A stretch of 64,000 bases of DNA from Gottfriedia sp002574545 (lineage in GTDB: Bacteria > Bacillota > Bacilli > Bacillales > Bacillaceae_G), in the NCBI GenBank assembly GCA_052180195.1, contig CP197469.1; one strand, 5' to 3'. The notes beneath the pieces were generated by a model. The model did no database searches and was not told the origin of the DNA. It was given only the letters and a program-made list of their open reading frames with translations. Positions 1-8,130 of the stretch are shown here, in pieces. The position numbers and the translations under genes are program-made. Within the stretch, counting starts at the first letter, position 1. Each line of letters starts with the position of its first letter.

Positions 1-171
1 CTTATCCAAAAGGTTATTTTCTGTAATTATTTCTTTTAATAACTCTCCCCATCCTGGATACCCTAGGTCTCTAGAAAATCCCGCGCCGATAAAGAATACA
101 ATTTTATTACCTATTAAATCTGTTGCAATATTACTTACTTTTTTTATTTGATATTCACTGTGAAATACCAT
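1..171 (-). CDS. SIR2-like domain protein, N-terminal part (cut by window edge)
   Basis: The 57 visible codons run off the left edge. After about 23 residues the protein reads IVFFIGAGFSRDLGYPGW, the signature start of a SIR2/sirtuin-like NAD-binding fold (GAGxS loop). In bacterial defence proteins (Thoeris ThsA, DSR1/2, SIR2-HerA, Avs5) this domain cleaves NAD+; that role is inferred here. The ATG at 171-169 follows the purine-rich site AAGGGGTTAG at good spacing. The gene lies downstream of, and co-oriented with, the STAND ATPase gene, separated by 456 bases. The rest of the protein, and any further partner, is outside the window. Confidence 0.75.
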   Translation of the reverse strand, partial: MVFHSEYQIKKVSNIATDLIGNKIVFFIGAGFSRDLGYPGWGELLKEIITENNLLDK

Positions 172-627
172 AAAACTAACCCCTTTTTTTGCTTACTTTA
201 ATAATAGAACATCTTAAATAGTCAGAATGCTAATCAGTTAAACTCTAATCCTAATACATCTTAAAAAATACAGTACATAATGGATAATATAGATTTTTTC
301 CTTTTTAAAAGGAAATAAGCAAATTTAATTAAAAAATAAAAAAAGAATAGATTTGAGAGAGAAAACTTGAAATCGAACCCTAATTAACACCATAATTAGT
401 AGCAATAGTGATAACTAAAATAAGCCAAGACCTAACAGGACTTTGACTTACTTTTAATTCCCTTTTGTAATTTCAAGGATTGTATGCTTGTCTAATCTAT
501 CAATCTATGCTCTAAAAGTCCGAGATAACATTACTCTTGCTGAGGGGTAAATACTAATAATAACTATTTTCAGCATATGCACTAAATCAAACACACATTC
601 TAATACTAAGTGTAATAATTAAACTTC
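172..627. other. AT-rich intergenic region between STAND and SIR2-like genes
   Basis: No ORF with a ribosome binding site is visible on either strand and no RNA gene was recognised. The gap is long for a co-transcribed pair, so the SIR2-like gene probably has its own promoter here. I see TATTAT-like boxes on the minus strand near 200-215 but no convincing -35 element, and no clear terminator for the STAND gene. Confidence 0.5.
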
Positions 628-3600
628 TTAATCAATACTTAAAAACCTATATTTTCTTTCATCCTCAGCACTTTGCATAAATAGTTCTATTCTAGTAGCC
701 ACGAATTTTTTTATAGGAATTAATTTTATTCCTAAGTCGATTTCATTTATTTTATCTTGGATATATCTCCAATCAGTAGCTTCTATATCGCTAAATAACT
801 GATTTCCATTAAAACTTCTATTTTTTTGTATCCACAAAATTTTTGAAAATATTTGCAAATCTTGATTATGACTTACAAATGTTTTAATTACATCTTCGAA
901 CCAATCATTTCTTGTATTATGAATAATATTAATAATTACATTCATTTTATCAATACTCTTATGATTCCTTTTAACATAATCTAAAATAAATTCTTTAGCC
1001 CGTGTTATATTTTGAATATCTATATCTTTAAAAAATACATTACAAAAGTGCTCCGTTATAACATAGTGGCGTTCTTTCTCTGATGTAAATTCAAATATTT
1101 TTTCTAATGCATTTACTATATTTTCTATATCCCATATAAATCCTAAACTACTTGTTTTTTTGAATTTCTTCTTTTTTTCGGAATAGAGATTTTCTGTAAA
1201 TTCAATTAGAAAGTCTGGATTTCTATTTAAGATATATCTTAATATTTTACCATTGTAATCAAAATAAGAATTCATTATAGACTGTTGAATGTACGTTTCT
1301 TTAATAGTTTTAAAATTATCAAATGATTCAAGATATAGATTTAGAGAATTATCCCTATTATTAAGTATTATTTTATTATTTCTTTTTCTATTTTCTATAG
1401 TAATTGTTTCCAATAGAATGTCATTAAAATTTTCTTTCATATCTAGGTGGTTTAACCTATCAAATGATATATATACAGTTTCATCTATAGCTTTTATAAA
1501 TTCAATAAATTTATAAACAAGGTCTATTTCAAACAATGAAGTTTCTATGTTTTCATAAAAAGAAATTACCCATTTCAATCTATGATTGAATGCTTTTTTT
1601 TCTAATATTGTCAGAAACTTTTCTACTAGATCGGAATTATTTAAATGATTTCTAAACACTAAATCAGGCACATAATTTAAATAATCATTTTTATCAATTA
1701 TTAAATCAATCAGTTCTATACCGATTTGACTATTTTTTTTGATGTTTTCATCAACAACAACATCTAACAACATATTTTGATTCGAATTATTTTTTTTAAA
1801 TCTAATTAAATAGAGATATTTTTCAAAGAATTCATTAGCTTCTTCTGTAGATTGAAATACAAACGATTTTCTTATTTCTTGCTCTTTTAAGTTCTTGTAC
1901 TCTACTTGATCATCAAACTCATACATTTCTTTATCACGAATTCTATCCCAATCAACTTTTATAAACATTTCATATAGTTCATTACAATATTTTAATTTTA
2001 ATATATCTATATTAGAATCCGTAATTGAATTATTGCTTAAATATCTTAAGTATTTCTGTACAAATAAACAGTGTTCGAAATTTTCCATATCCAAGTGCTT
2101 CTCAATTATTACTAAAATAAATTCTTTGTCAAAATTAACTATATCTTCATTATCTGCATACACATCACAATAAGATGATAATAAATCTAAACTTAATATA
2201 GAGTTAAAGCAAAAATTATTAATTACACTATTCCATATATTTTTTCTAAATAATCTTAATTTTCCGATATTTGGTAAATGATATTTATAAAATGTGATTT
2301 TATTCTCTCTTGCAGCTTTGTGAACTTCAAAGGTAAATTTCAGAAAAGTTTTTGCCAATTCATAAAATGCTACAGTATATAATGTATCTCCTTTATTTAG
2401 TCCATTAATTAATACCTCAAACAATATTTGCTGCTTGTAATACCCATAATGTTCATCTTCCTTTTCAAATGAAAATGTCTCTTTAATTTTGTGTATTAAC
2501 TCTGGCAGATGATTTGGTTGTTTTCTAATAAATTCAAAACTTAGTTCAAGGATGTTTTTTAATTCTGTAGGAATATAATTGAAATAATTACCTATTAACT
2601 CGATTACACCATTTTTATTATATGCAAACTGATTTCGCTCATAAAATGTAGTATATTCTTGTAGTTCTACTTCGGGTAGTCCCATTATTTTCTCAAAGAG
2701 ATATTCTAATACTTCATTTTGTAAATAAAACCAAAAAGTAGATAAAAATTCAAAACCTTGCTCAGGCGTTAATATACTATTCATATAATTTACTAGTGAA
2801 GGTCTTACTTTATCCATCACTTTTTTTGCACCAAATGAATTGTTTGCGGCAATTACACAGTCTTTAAATCGATTTGGTTTTAAAGCATAAAACTTTTCAA
2901 TTAATAGTTCAAAAGATAAATATTCTTTATCAATAAAAGCCGAATAGAAAAAGTAATTTGAAATATTTTGTTCTGATACCTTCACATAATTATACTTAGT
3001 TTCTACTATTTCCCATTTTTCGAGTATTTCTATCGTGTCTACAAACTTATAATAATTAATGTCGAATTCTTTAATTATCGGTTCAATTAATTGTTTATCT
3101 TTATAAGGTAGTGTATGAAAAAACGAAATTACCCCTAAACATTGGATGATAAATTTATCCTCTAAATTAATTTTATCGTTAATAAAAGTTGTAAAGTATT
3201 TCTCAAAAAGCTCAGAAATATTATGCAATACAGACAAGTCTTGTTTATCAATTGCTAACAATGACGCCATTATAGCTAATCTAGGATTACCATCTGCAAT
3301 TGCAATTATTTCATTTTGATATTTTTCATTTAAAATTCCAAAAGGTGCAGCTTTTATGATATCTATCATATGTTCATCATTAAGTTTTTCAATAGATAAG
3401 ACTGTATTAGATAAACTACTGCATAAGTTTTTTATTTCATTCGTAGCATAATCTCTTACCGTAATAACAATTTTTAAACTTCCTTTTCTAGCTACCTTAT
3501 AAAATCCTAAAATCTGATTAAATGCATCTATTCTATTTGCATCATCAACAAATAAAATATAATCCTGATTAGGATTAAAATATTCATATAAATCTTGTAA

Positions 3601-4347
3601 CAAATCGAAATTTTTATAAGAAATGCAGTAAGCATTATATTGTGTATGCTCTGTTAAAAATTCCCCAATTGTTTCTATAGCTAATTTTGTTTTTCCCACT
3701 CCTGCGGCACCGTTTAATATTACAAAATCGAAATTACTTATTGCATTTTTTAATTCATTCTTTTCTTCTTCTCTATGTAAAAAAGTATTATCTAAAGGTG
3801 TAGCAATCCCATTTGAGGCTTTATTATATTCTTCAATAAACAGTTCCAAGGAAACTATTTGTCCTGTATCAAATGCTAAATCTAAATATTGATGGACCAA
3901 ATCACGATGTTGTGAGTTTAATTCCAAAGCAAGTGAATCCAAAGTAATCAATGTTAATGTAATGCCTTTGTTTTCTATCAAATAATTTAGTTCGTTTAAC
4001 ATTCTACTTTTTAAATTAAAATTCATACACAATACAATTTCTTTAATTTTTTCTAAGGCTATACCGGTTTTCTCTTGATCAAGACACTTTTCAATATCTT
4101 CTTTTAATTTTTTAACCCCAGCTGATATGTTTGTAGAATATTCAACAAAAATATATTTCCCATTTGGTAATAAAAAAAAGGAATCAGGGGTTCCCTTAGT
4201 AGTCTTTTGTTTTCCCGTTTGACTTCCTGTCCTTGCAAAAGATGCATAATTTGAATAGCGTAAAATTAAATAGCTATCACATAACTCTTGAAAAACTGTC
4301 TCATTTATTTCCATCAGTCTATTTTCAATTGTTTGAAGTCTACTCAT
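628..4347 (-). CDS. STAND-type P-loop ATPase with nuclease-like N-terminal domain; putative antiviral defence protein
   Basis: This is a 1239-residue protein counted from the ATG at 4347, which follows AAGGAGA by 5 bases; a start 10 codons earlier at 4377 has no good binding site. Residues ~1-150 resemble a restriction-endonuclease-like domain (TPD near 53-55, beta strand ending VEYST near 68-72), but the usual lysine of PD-(D/E)xK is not obvious. Residues ~190-380 form a NACHT/STAND-like ATPase: Walker A GAAGVGKT at 213-220, Walker B ILFVDDA ending at 270, and an arginine in TVRDY near 298. The remaining ~850 residues are helical and look like a repeat-type sensor. This order of effector, NTPase and sensor matches Avs/nSTAND proteins. 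It could instead be a regulator of another kind. Membership of a known Avs type is not shown. Confidence 0.7.
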   Translation of the reverse strand: MSRLQTIENRLMEINETVFQELCDSYLILRYSNYASFARTGSQTGKQKTTKGTPDSFFLLPNGKYIFVEYSTNISAGVKKLKEDIEKCLDQEKTGIALEKIKEIVLCMNFNLKSRMLNELNYLIENKGITLTLITLDSLALELNSQHRDLVHQYLDLAFDTGQIVSLELFIEEYNKASNGIATPLDNTFLHREEEKNELKNAISNFDFVILNGAAGVGKTKLAIETIGEFLTEHTQYNAYCISYKNFDLLQDLYEYFNPNQDYILFVDDANRIDAFNQILGFYKVARKGSLKIVITVRDYATNEIKNLCSSLSNTVLSIEKLNDEHMIDIIKAAPFGILNEKYQNEIIAIADGNPRLAIMASLLAIDKQDLSVLHNISELFEKYFTTFINDKINLEDKFIIQCLGVISFFHTLPYKDKQLIEPIIKEFDINYYKFVDTIEILEKWEIVETKYNYVKVSEQNISNYFFYSAFIDKEYLSFELLIEKFYALKPNRFKDCVIAANNSFGAKKVMDKVRPSLVNYMNSILTPEQGFEFLSTFWFYLQNEVLEYLFEKIMGLPEVELQEYTTFYERNQFAYNKNGVIELIGNYFNYIPTELKNILELSFEFIRKQPNHLPELIHKIKETFSFEKEDEHYGYYKQQILFEVLINGLNKGDTLYTVAFYELAKTFLKFTFEVHKAARENKITFYKYHLPNIGKLRLFRKNIWNSVINNFCFNSILSLDLLSSYCDVYADNEDIVNFDKEFILVIIEKHLDMENFEHCLFVQKYLRYLSNNSITDSNIDILKLKYCNELYEMFIKVDWDRIRDKEMYEFDDQVEYKNLKEQEIRKSFVFQSTEEANEFFEKYLYLIRFKKNNSNQNMLLDVVVDENIKKNSQIGIELIDLIIDKNDYLNYVPDLVFRNHLNNSDLVEKFLTILEKKAFNHRLKWVISFYENIETSLFEIDLVYKFIEFIKAIDETVYISFDRLNHLDMKENFNDILLETITIENRKRNNKIILNNRDNSLNLYLESFDNFKTIKETYIQQSIMNSYFDYNGKILRYILNRNPDFLIEFTENLYSEKKKKFKKTSSLGFIWDIENIVNALEKIFEFTSEKERHYVITEHFCNVFFKDIDIQNITRAKEFILDYVKRNHKSIDKMNVIINIIHNTRNDWFEDVIKTFVSHNQDLQIFSKILWIQKNRSFNGNQLFSDIEATDWRYIQDKINEIDLGIKLIPIKKFVATRIELFMQSAEDERKYRFLSID

Positions 4348-4713
4348 AAGAATCTCCTTTTTAATTTTTCGAAACACTGGTTACTAACTCCCAAAACAAT
4401 TTAGCACACATAAATCATATCACCTCTACATTTACAGCGGAGGTTTTTTTATTTGTATATAAACTTCTGAAACACCCCCAATATTTCATTTTTCAATCAA
4501 TAAAACAACTAAATAAACCTTTTTTTTAATTTTTTATTTTTAACTATTGGTTTTTCAAGAAGTTATTGAATATAATTCATTCGAAAAATTATAAGCAAGA
4601 AATTAAGAAGTAAATAAACCAATAATTAAACACTTAAATATAAGAATCAGTATTGAGCTTTAGTTACTTCCTTTTTTCTGACAAATATATAACCGAAATA
4701 AGGAGAGAGAATT
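4348..4713. other. AT-rich intergenic region between divergent defence and recombination genes
   Basis: This 366-base gap separates the leftward STAND gene from the rightward small ORFs, so it should hold both promoters. A weak hairpin (ACCTC 4422-4426 with GAGGT 4440-4444) followed by seven T looks like a plus-strand terminator, although no plus gene precedes it. A TATAAT box near 4570 (in TTGAATATAATTC) is a possible -10 for the rightward genes, but its -35 is poor. Nothing else was recognised. Confidence 0.4.
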
Positions 4714-4875
4714 TTGAAAGTTATCCGCTGCTATGCTACACAAGAAAATGCACTTAATGCAAGTGCTATTATCCAAGATTTATTAATCTCTAAATTAGAA
4801 AGAATGCTAGATTATCCATTAAATCAAAAAGAACTATCAGATAAAAAAGAACAGTTAGGAAGTGAATGTGCTTGA
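4714..4875 (+). CDS. small protein of recombination module (53 aa)
   Basis: The ORF starts with TTG at 4714, preceded by AAGGAGAGAGA, a strong binding site. It encodes a 53-residue, mostly helical protein beginning MKVIRCYATQENALNASAII. It overlaps the next ORF by 10 bases, as expected for translationally coupled genes in an operon leading to the serine recombinases. I do not recognise a family. It may be an accessory factor or the first cistron of the mobile-element operon. Confidence 0.5.
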   Translation: MKVIRCYATQENALNASAIIQDLLISKLERMLDYPLNQKELSDKKEQLGSECA

Positions 4876-5024
4876 TATACACAAATCAAGATAGAACATT
4901 AACTAGATTAGAATTAAACACCTTTACAGAAAAATTAAAGAAACTTCAGAAGGAAGGCCACTTATCACAATTCCTACTAGAGCAATTTCTTACTTACGGG
5001 AGGTTAAAAGATGAAAGAAACTAA
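4866..5024 (+). CDS. small hypothetical protein of recombination module (52 aa)
   Basis: A 52-residue ORF starts at ATG 4866 inside the previous gene; AGGAAG lies just upstream within that gene. The product is charged and helical (RLELNTFTEKLKKLQKEGHL) with no recognised domain. Its end overlaps the start of the next ORF, whose GGGAGG site lies inside it. Tight packing and shared orientation support a real operon rather than chance reading frames. Confidence 0.45.
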   Translation: MCLIYTNQDRTLTRLELNTFTEKLKKLQKEGHLSQFLLEQFLTYGRLKDERN

Positions 5025-5133
5025 CATCAAGTCTTTCCCTGGTCAAGAGAAAGGAATTATCAAAATAATTATTAAGACCACAGATAAAGAGGAATCTGTT
5101 CAACTAAGACTAGATTTGAAATTTGAAGATTAG
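5011..5133 (+). CDS. small hypothetical protein of recombination module (40 aa)
   Basis: The ATG at 5011 follows GGGAGG at suitable distance and encodes 40 residues (MKETNIKSFPGQEKGIIKII) of predicted beta character ending in LRLDLKFED. It overlaps the end of the preceding ORF by 14 bases. No family is recognised. Confidence 0.4.
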   Translation: MKETNIKSFPGQEKGIIKIIIKTTDKEESVQLRLDLKFED

Positions 5134-5170
5134 TGCTCAAGCAATAGTTAGTTATATTGCTTACTCGTAT

Positions 5171-5214
5171 AAACACACTTATTTCCGTCAAAGATGAAAT
5201 GCGGAGGTGTGTTT
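5171..5214 (+). promoter_or_regulatory. inverted repeat that would sequester a ribosome binding site
   Basis: AAACACAC at 5171-5178 is the exact complement of GTGTGTTT at 5207-5214. The right arm overlaps the GGAGGTG ribosome binding site of the ORF that starts at 5215. Folded in mRNA, the hairpin would hide this site, suggesting translational control of the recombinase operon. The pairing is seen; the regulatory role is inferred. Confidence 0.4.
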
Positions 5215-5400
5215 ATGCGGAAGAAAATTAATATACAAGCAGATTCTGAGATAAACTCTGTAACTAATATCTGGCTTCAACATTTAGTGCAGAGAATAAT
5301 TGTGGATCAATTAGATGTATCTCATCGACTTCAGGCGAAGTTACTTTATCAAAACATAGTAAAGGAAAGAAAGAACAATGAGACAAACGATAGCAAATAA
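5215..5400 (+). CDS. small hypothetical protein preceding first recombinase (61 aa)
   Basis: The frame is open from 5194, but the ATG at 5215 is preferred because GGAGGTG lies just upstream. The 61-residue product (MRKKINIQADSEINSVTNIW) is helical with a basic C-terminus and overlaps the first recombinase gene by 23 bases. Its site lies within an inverted repeat. Family unknown; it may be a recombination accessory protein or regulator. Confidence 0.5.
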   Translation: MRKKINIQADSEINSVTNIWLQHLVQRIIVDQLDVSHRLQAKLLYQNIVKERKNNETNDSK

Positions 5401-6784
5401 ACTTAAGTACAAAGTGTTTTTTCGGAGAGTTAGTTCTATCAATCAAAATTTAGAGATGCAAGAATCCGCTGATACTATTTACAGAAAGAAATATATTCCC
5501 AGAGAGATATTAATAATGAATGAGAAAGCCGTATCAGCCAACAAACTGGATATTAATAATCGCCCACAAATGAAAAAACTTATCCAACTAATTGTTAGTG
5601 ATCAGGTTGAAATTATCTATGCTTTTGACCGAACAAGATTGTTCCGTGACTTTTATGAATCAAATTTATTTGTTTCACTGTGTAAAAAGCATAATGTCAA
5701 GGTATTTTATACTTCAGCCGGGAATGGTAATCACCAATCTACCAATAGCACACTACTAGAAGGTGTGATGAACATCGTGAGTGATGTTGAAGGAAAAAAC
5801 ATTGCTAGAAGAACTGAAGAAGCAAGAAAAAGGTACCCTCCTAAAAAATTTGGTTACTTTAAAGAGAACAAGCAGTTTAAAAAATCACCTGAAAATAAGG
5901 ATTTATTGCTAGAATTCTTTACAAAGATTAGGCAAATCACAACACACAAAGATTTAGAAATTACTTTAATGGAATTTAAGCGGAAACTAAAAAAAGATTC
6001 AAAAGTGTTACTAAAAATTGCAATGGATCCTTTTTACGCAGGATATGATCTAACCACTGGTAGGAATGAGCTTTTACACGTAGACCCTTACTTAACTTAT
6101 GAGGAATTTAAATATTTTAAGGATAATAGCACCGTAATTTCAACTTATCTAGATATTGAAGAGTCTTTAAAAAATCAAGCTATCTGTGAGGTGAGTTGTG
6201 GTGTTTGTGAGAGGTCAATGAAATTTCATTTGAATGTCCCTGAAGTGAAAGCTTGGTATTCCTGTTCACATAAACATTCAAAAGTTTTAATATCGGCAGA
6301 AGATTTAATTCTTATAATCAATAAGTCACTTGAGAAGACAATTGAGAGCCTAAATACAGAAATTCTTCTGAAAGATTCAAGGCACTTCTTTCAACTAATT
6401 CGGAAAAATATTGATGGAGAATTAAAGTCACTAGAGGCACAAAAACATAATTTAATGGAAAAGACTATTTTTGAGATCGATGATATTAGTAAATGGAGAG
6501 ACAATCCTGATTACATTGAATTAATCAAATTGGAAGAAATTCAAACGAATTTACTTAGTCAATTAGAAGTAAAAAAGCAACTTTTATTAGAAAATGAGAG
6601 CTTGGTAGACCTATTGAAAAATTATCTTCATAAATGCAGGCAATCTAATTCTCCTTTTCTACCATCAATGCTTATCAAAAAAGTATTTGTATATCCGAAT
6701 GAGGTAAACATTGAGGTTAGTAAATTTGACTATCTCCACGATTTACAGTCTCATTATATTTTTAATGGAGGAGATTTCATATGA
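5378..6784 (+). CDS. large serine recombinase 1
   Basis: A 468-residue serine site-specific recombinase. The catalytic resolvase domain fills residues ~10-145, with the nucleophile in RRVSS (S19) and the arginine motif DRTRLFRD at 84-91. A recombinase DNA-binding domain and a zinc-ribbon-like stretch (CGVC, then C and H residues near 290) follow. The C-terminal ~130 residues form a coiled coil (RNIDGELKSLEAQKHNLMEK), typical of synapsis control in large serine integrases. The stop overlaps the next gene by 4 bases (ATGA). Its N-terminal motif is less canonical than that of recombinase 3, so it may depend on a partner. Confidence 0.85.
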   Translation: MRQTIANKLKYKVFFRRVSSINQNLEMQESADTIYRKKYIPREILIMNEKAVSANKLDINNRPQMKKLIQLIVSDQVEIIYAFDRTRLFRDFYESNLFVSLCKKHNVKVFYTSAGNGNHQSTNSTLLEGVMNIVSDVEGKNIARRTEEARKRYPPKKFGYFKENKQFKKSPENKDLLLEFFTKIRQITTHKDLEITLMEFKRKLKKDSKVLLKIAMDPFYAGYDLTTGRNELLHVDPYLTYEEFKYFKDNSTVISTYLDIEESLKNQAICEVSCGVCERSMKFHLNVPEVKAWYSCSHKHSKVLISAEDLILIINKSLEKTIESLNTEILLKDSRHFFQLIRKNIDGELKSLEAQKHNLMEKTIFEIDDISKWRDNPDYIELIKLEEIQTNLLSQLEVKKQLLLENESLVDLLKNYLHKCRQSNSPFLPSMLIKKVFVYPNEVNIEVSKFDYLHDLQSHYIFNGGDFI

Positions 6785-7491
6785 AAACAGCTTTTGCATA
6801 TATTCGTCGCTCTTCATATAAGCAACAAAAAAATAACAGCGTTGAAATTCAGAAACAGCTTATTCAAGAATTCGCTAAACGTAATCAACTCTTTGTACCT
6901 GATGATCTTATTTACATAGAAGACGTTACAAGCGCATACTCCAAACAAGCATCAAAACGAAAACAATTGATGGAACTTGGTGAGAGAATGGTTGAAATGA
7001 ATATACCAACCGTCATATTTCACGATATTTCCAGAATGGATCGAACGGGCTATTCATTTACGATTGACTTCTATCGACCATTATTAGAAGAATTGCCTGA
7101 ACTTGAGGTCTACACAACAGAATCAAATAAACCAATTGATCCAGAAGATTCTAAAATCAAAATGTATTTCTTAATGTCTCAATACGAATCAGAAATAAAA
7201 TCTGATCGAGCAGTATGTAATTTAATTGCCGACCTAGAAAACGAAGATTCGTTTAGGCCTGGCTCAAAAACACCTTTTGGATATAACCAAGTGAAAAAGC
7301 AGTTGGAACCGAACGATAATGCTGAGATTGTAAACTTCATATTTTTTCTTTCTAGTTGGGGAAAATCTTTACAAAAAATAGCAACAATTTTAAATGAGGC
7401 AGAAATCCCTTCACCTAAAGGTGGTGTATGGCGACCGAGCACAGTAGAAAACATAATAAAAAACCCAAAATCGTTACTACAAAGCAAATAA
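6781..7491 (+). CDS. serine recombinase 2, short form lacking the C-terminal coiled coil
   Basis: This 236-residue protein begins MKTAFAYIRRSSYKQQ, with S11 as probable nucleophile and the DISRMDR arginine motif near 81-87. The resolvase domain is followed by the beginning of a recombinase domain (PFGYNQ), ending at WRPSTVENIIKNPKSLLQSK. Family members normally continue for 200 or more residues with a zinc ribbon and coiled coil; these are absent. A separate overlapping ORF in another frame follows and is rich in helix. Start and stop overlap both neighbours, indicating translational coupling. Confidence 0.8.
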   Translation: MKTAFAYIRRSSYKQQKNNSVEIQKQLIQEFAKRNQLFVPDDLIYIEDVTSAYSKQASKRKQLMELGERMVEMNIPTVIFHDISRMDRTGYSFTIDFYRPLLEELPELEVYTTESNKPIDPEDSKIKMYFLMSQYESEIKSDRAVCNLIADLENEDSFRPGSKTPFGYNQVKKQLEPNDNAEIVNFIFFLSSWGKSLQKIATILNEAEIPSPKGGVWRPSTVENIIKNPKSLLQSK

Positions 7492-7892
7492 TACCAATTA
7501 CATTGTCATCCATTAATGAAATGAGCAAAGGTGTTGAACAAAACATCGAACTAAAGATTTGTCGCATACAAACTCTTGAAGCAAAGCTAAATTCAGCAAG
7601 AGACATCCAAGATAGAGAACTTGAAATAAAAATCCTTGAATTCATTCAACAACACAAAGATTCTATAAACGAATACTCGATTTGCAAAGAAAATTTAAGA
7701 ACAGCGTATCATCTAGTAGACACTGGTCAGTTTTTTTCAAGGTTTAATGAAATCCTAGATCATCAATTGGGTCTAGATGAGCACAGATTAATTGTATTGT
7801 ATTTTGTGGACTACCTAATGCTTTCTATGAACCGGGAGTCAAAATTATATTTTAAAACAAATATTTTCTCGGATCTGATTGATTTTGGATGA
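7428..7892 (+). CDS. helical protein overlapping recombinase 2; possible detached recombinase C-terminus
   Basis: A 154-residue ORF begins inside recombinase 2 in another frame, with AAAGGTGG just before the ATG at 7428, so it can be translated on its own. Residues ~40-110 are strongly helical and charged (RIQTLEAKLNSARDIQDREL), like the coiled coil of large serine recombinases, and the tail has a hydrophobic beta pattern. I read it as a partner subunit or as the separated C-terminal half of recombinase 2; a programmed frameshift is the alternative. The stop codon lies in the first copy of a repeated 15-bp motif. Confidence 0.55.
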   Translation: MATEHSRKHNKKPKIVTTKQIIPITLSSINEMSKGVEQNIELKICRIQTLEAKLNSARDIQDRELEIKILEFIQQHKDSINEYSICKENLRTAYHLVDTGQFFSRFNEILDHQLGLDEHRLIVLYFVDYLMLSMNRESKLYFKTNIFSDLIDFG

Positions 7893-8091
7893 AGTACCGA
7901 ATCCAATTAGATAAGGATTGGATAAAGTACCGAACATTAAGTTTATCAAAAACACCATTAACATAGTTCTATCACCAGAACCCCTTTAACTAGGGGTTTC
8001 ATTTAAGGGATGTTCGGTACTTTATCCAGATTGGTATACCATTCCGGACGAATTACCGAAAAATTATTATTAGTATGGACGAAATACCGAA
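7887..8091 (+). repeat. five copies of 15-bp motif GGAYRAADTACCGAA, with 19-bp inverted repeat
   Basis: Direct copies lie at 7887-7901, 7920-7934, 8046-8060 and 8077-8091; an inverted copy lies at 8013-8027. Copies 2 and 3 extend to a perfect 19-bp inverted repeat (7919-7937 with 8010-8028). Direct pairs are spaced 33 and 31 bases, about three helical turns. The interval between the inverted arms holds a small hairpin (AACCCC/GGGGTT at 7979-7998). The layout suggests binding sites for a recombinase or a repressor controlling the last recombinase gene. Confidence 0.7.
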
Positions 8092-8130
8092 ATTTATACA
8101 TAGATTAAAAAGCAGTAAGGAGCTATGACA

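Noticed and set aside
1289..1516. 75-codon plus-strand open frame within the STAND gene
   Set aside because: It is the antisense of a well-supported coding region, with no binding site.
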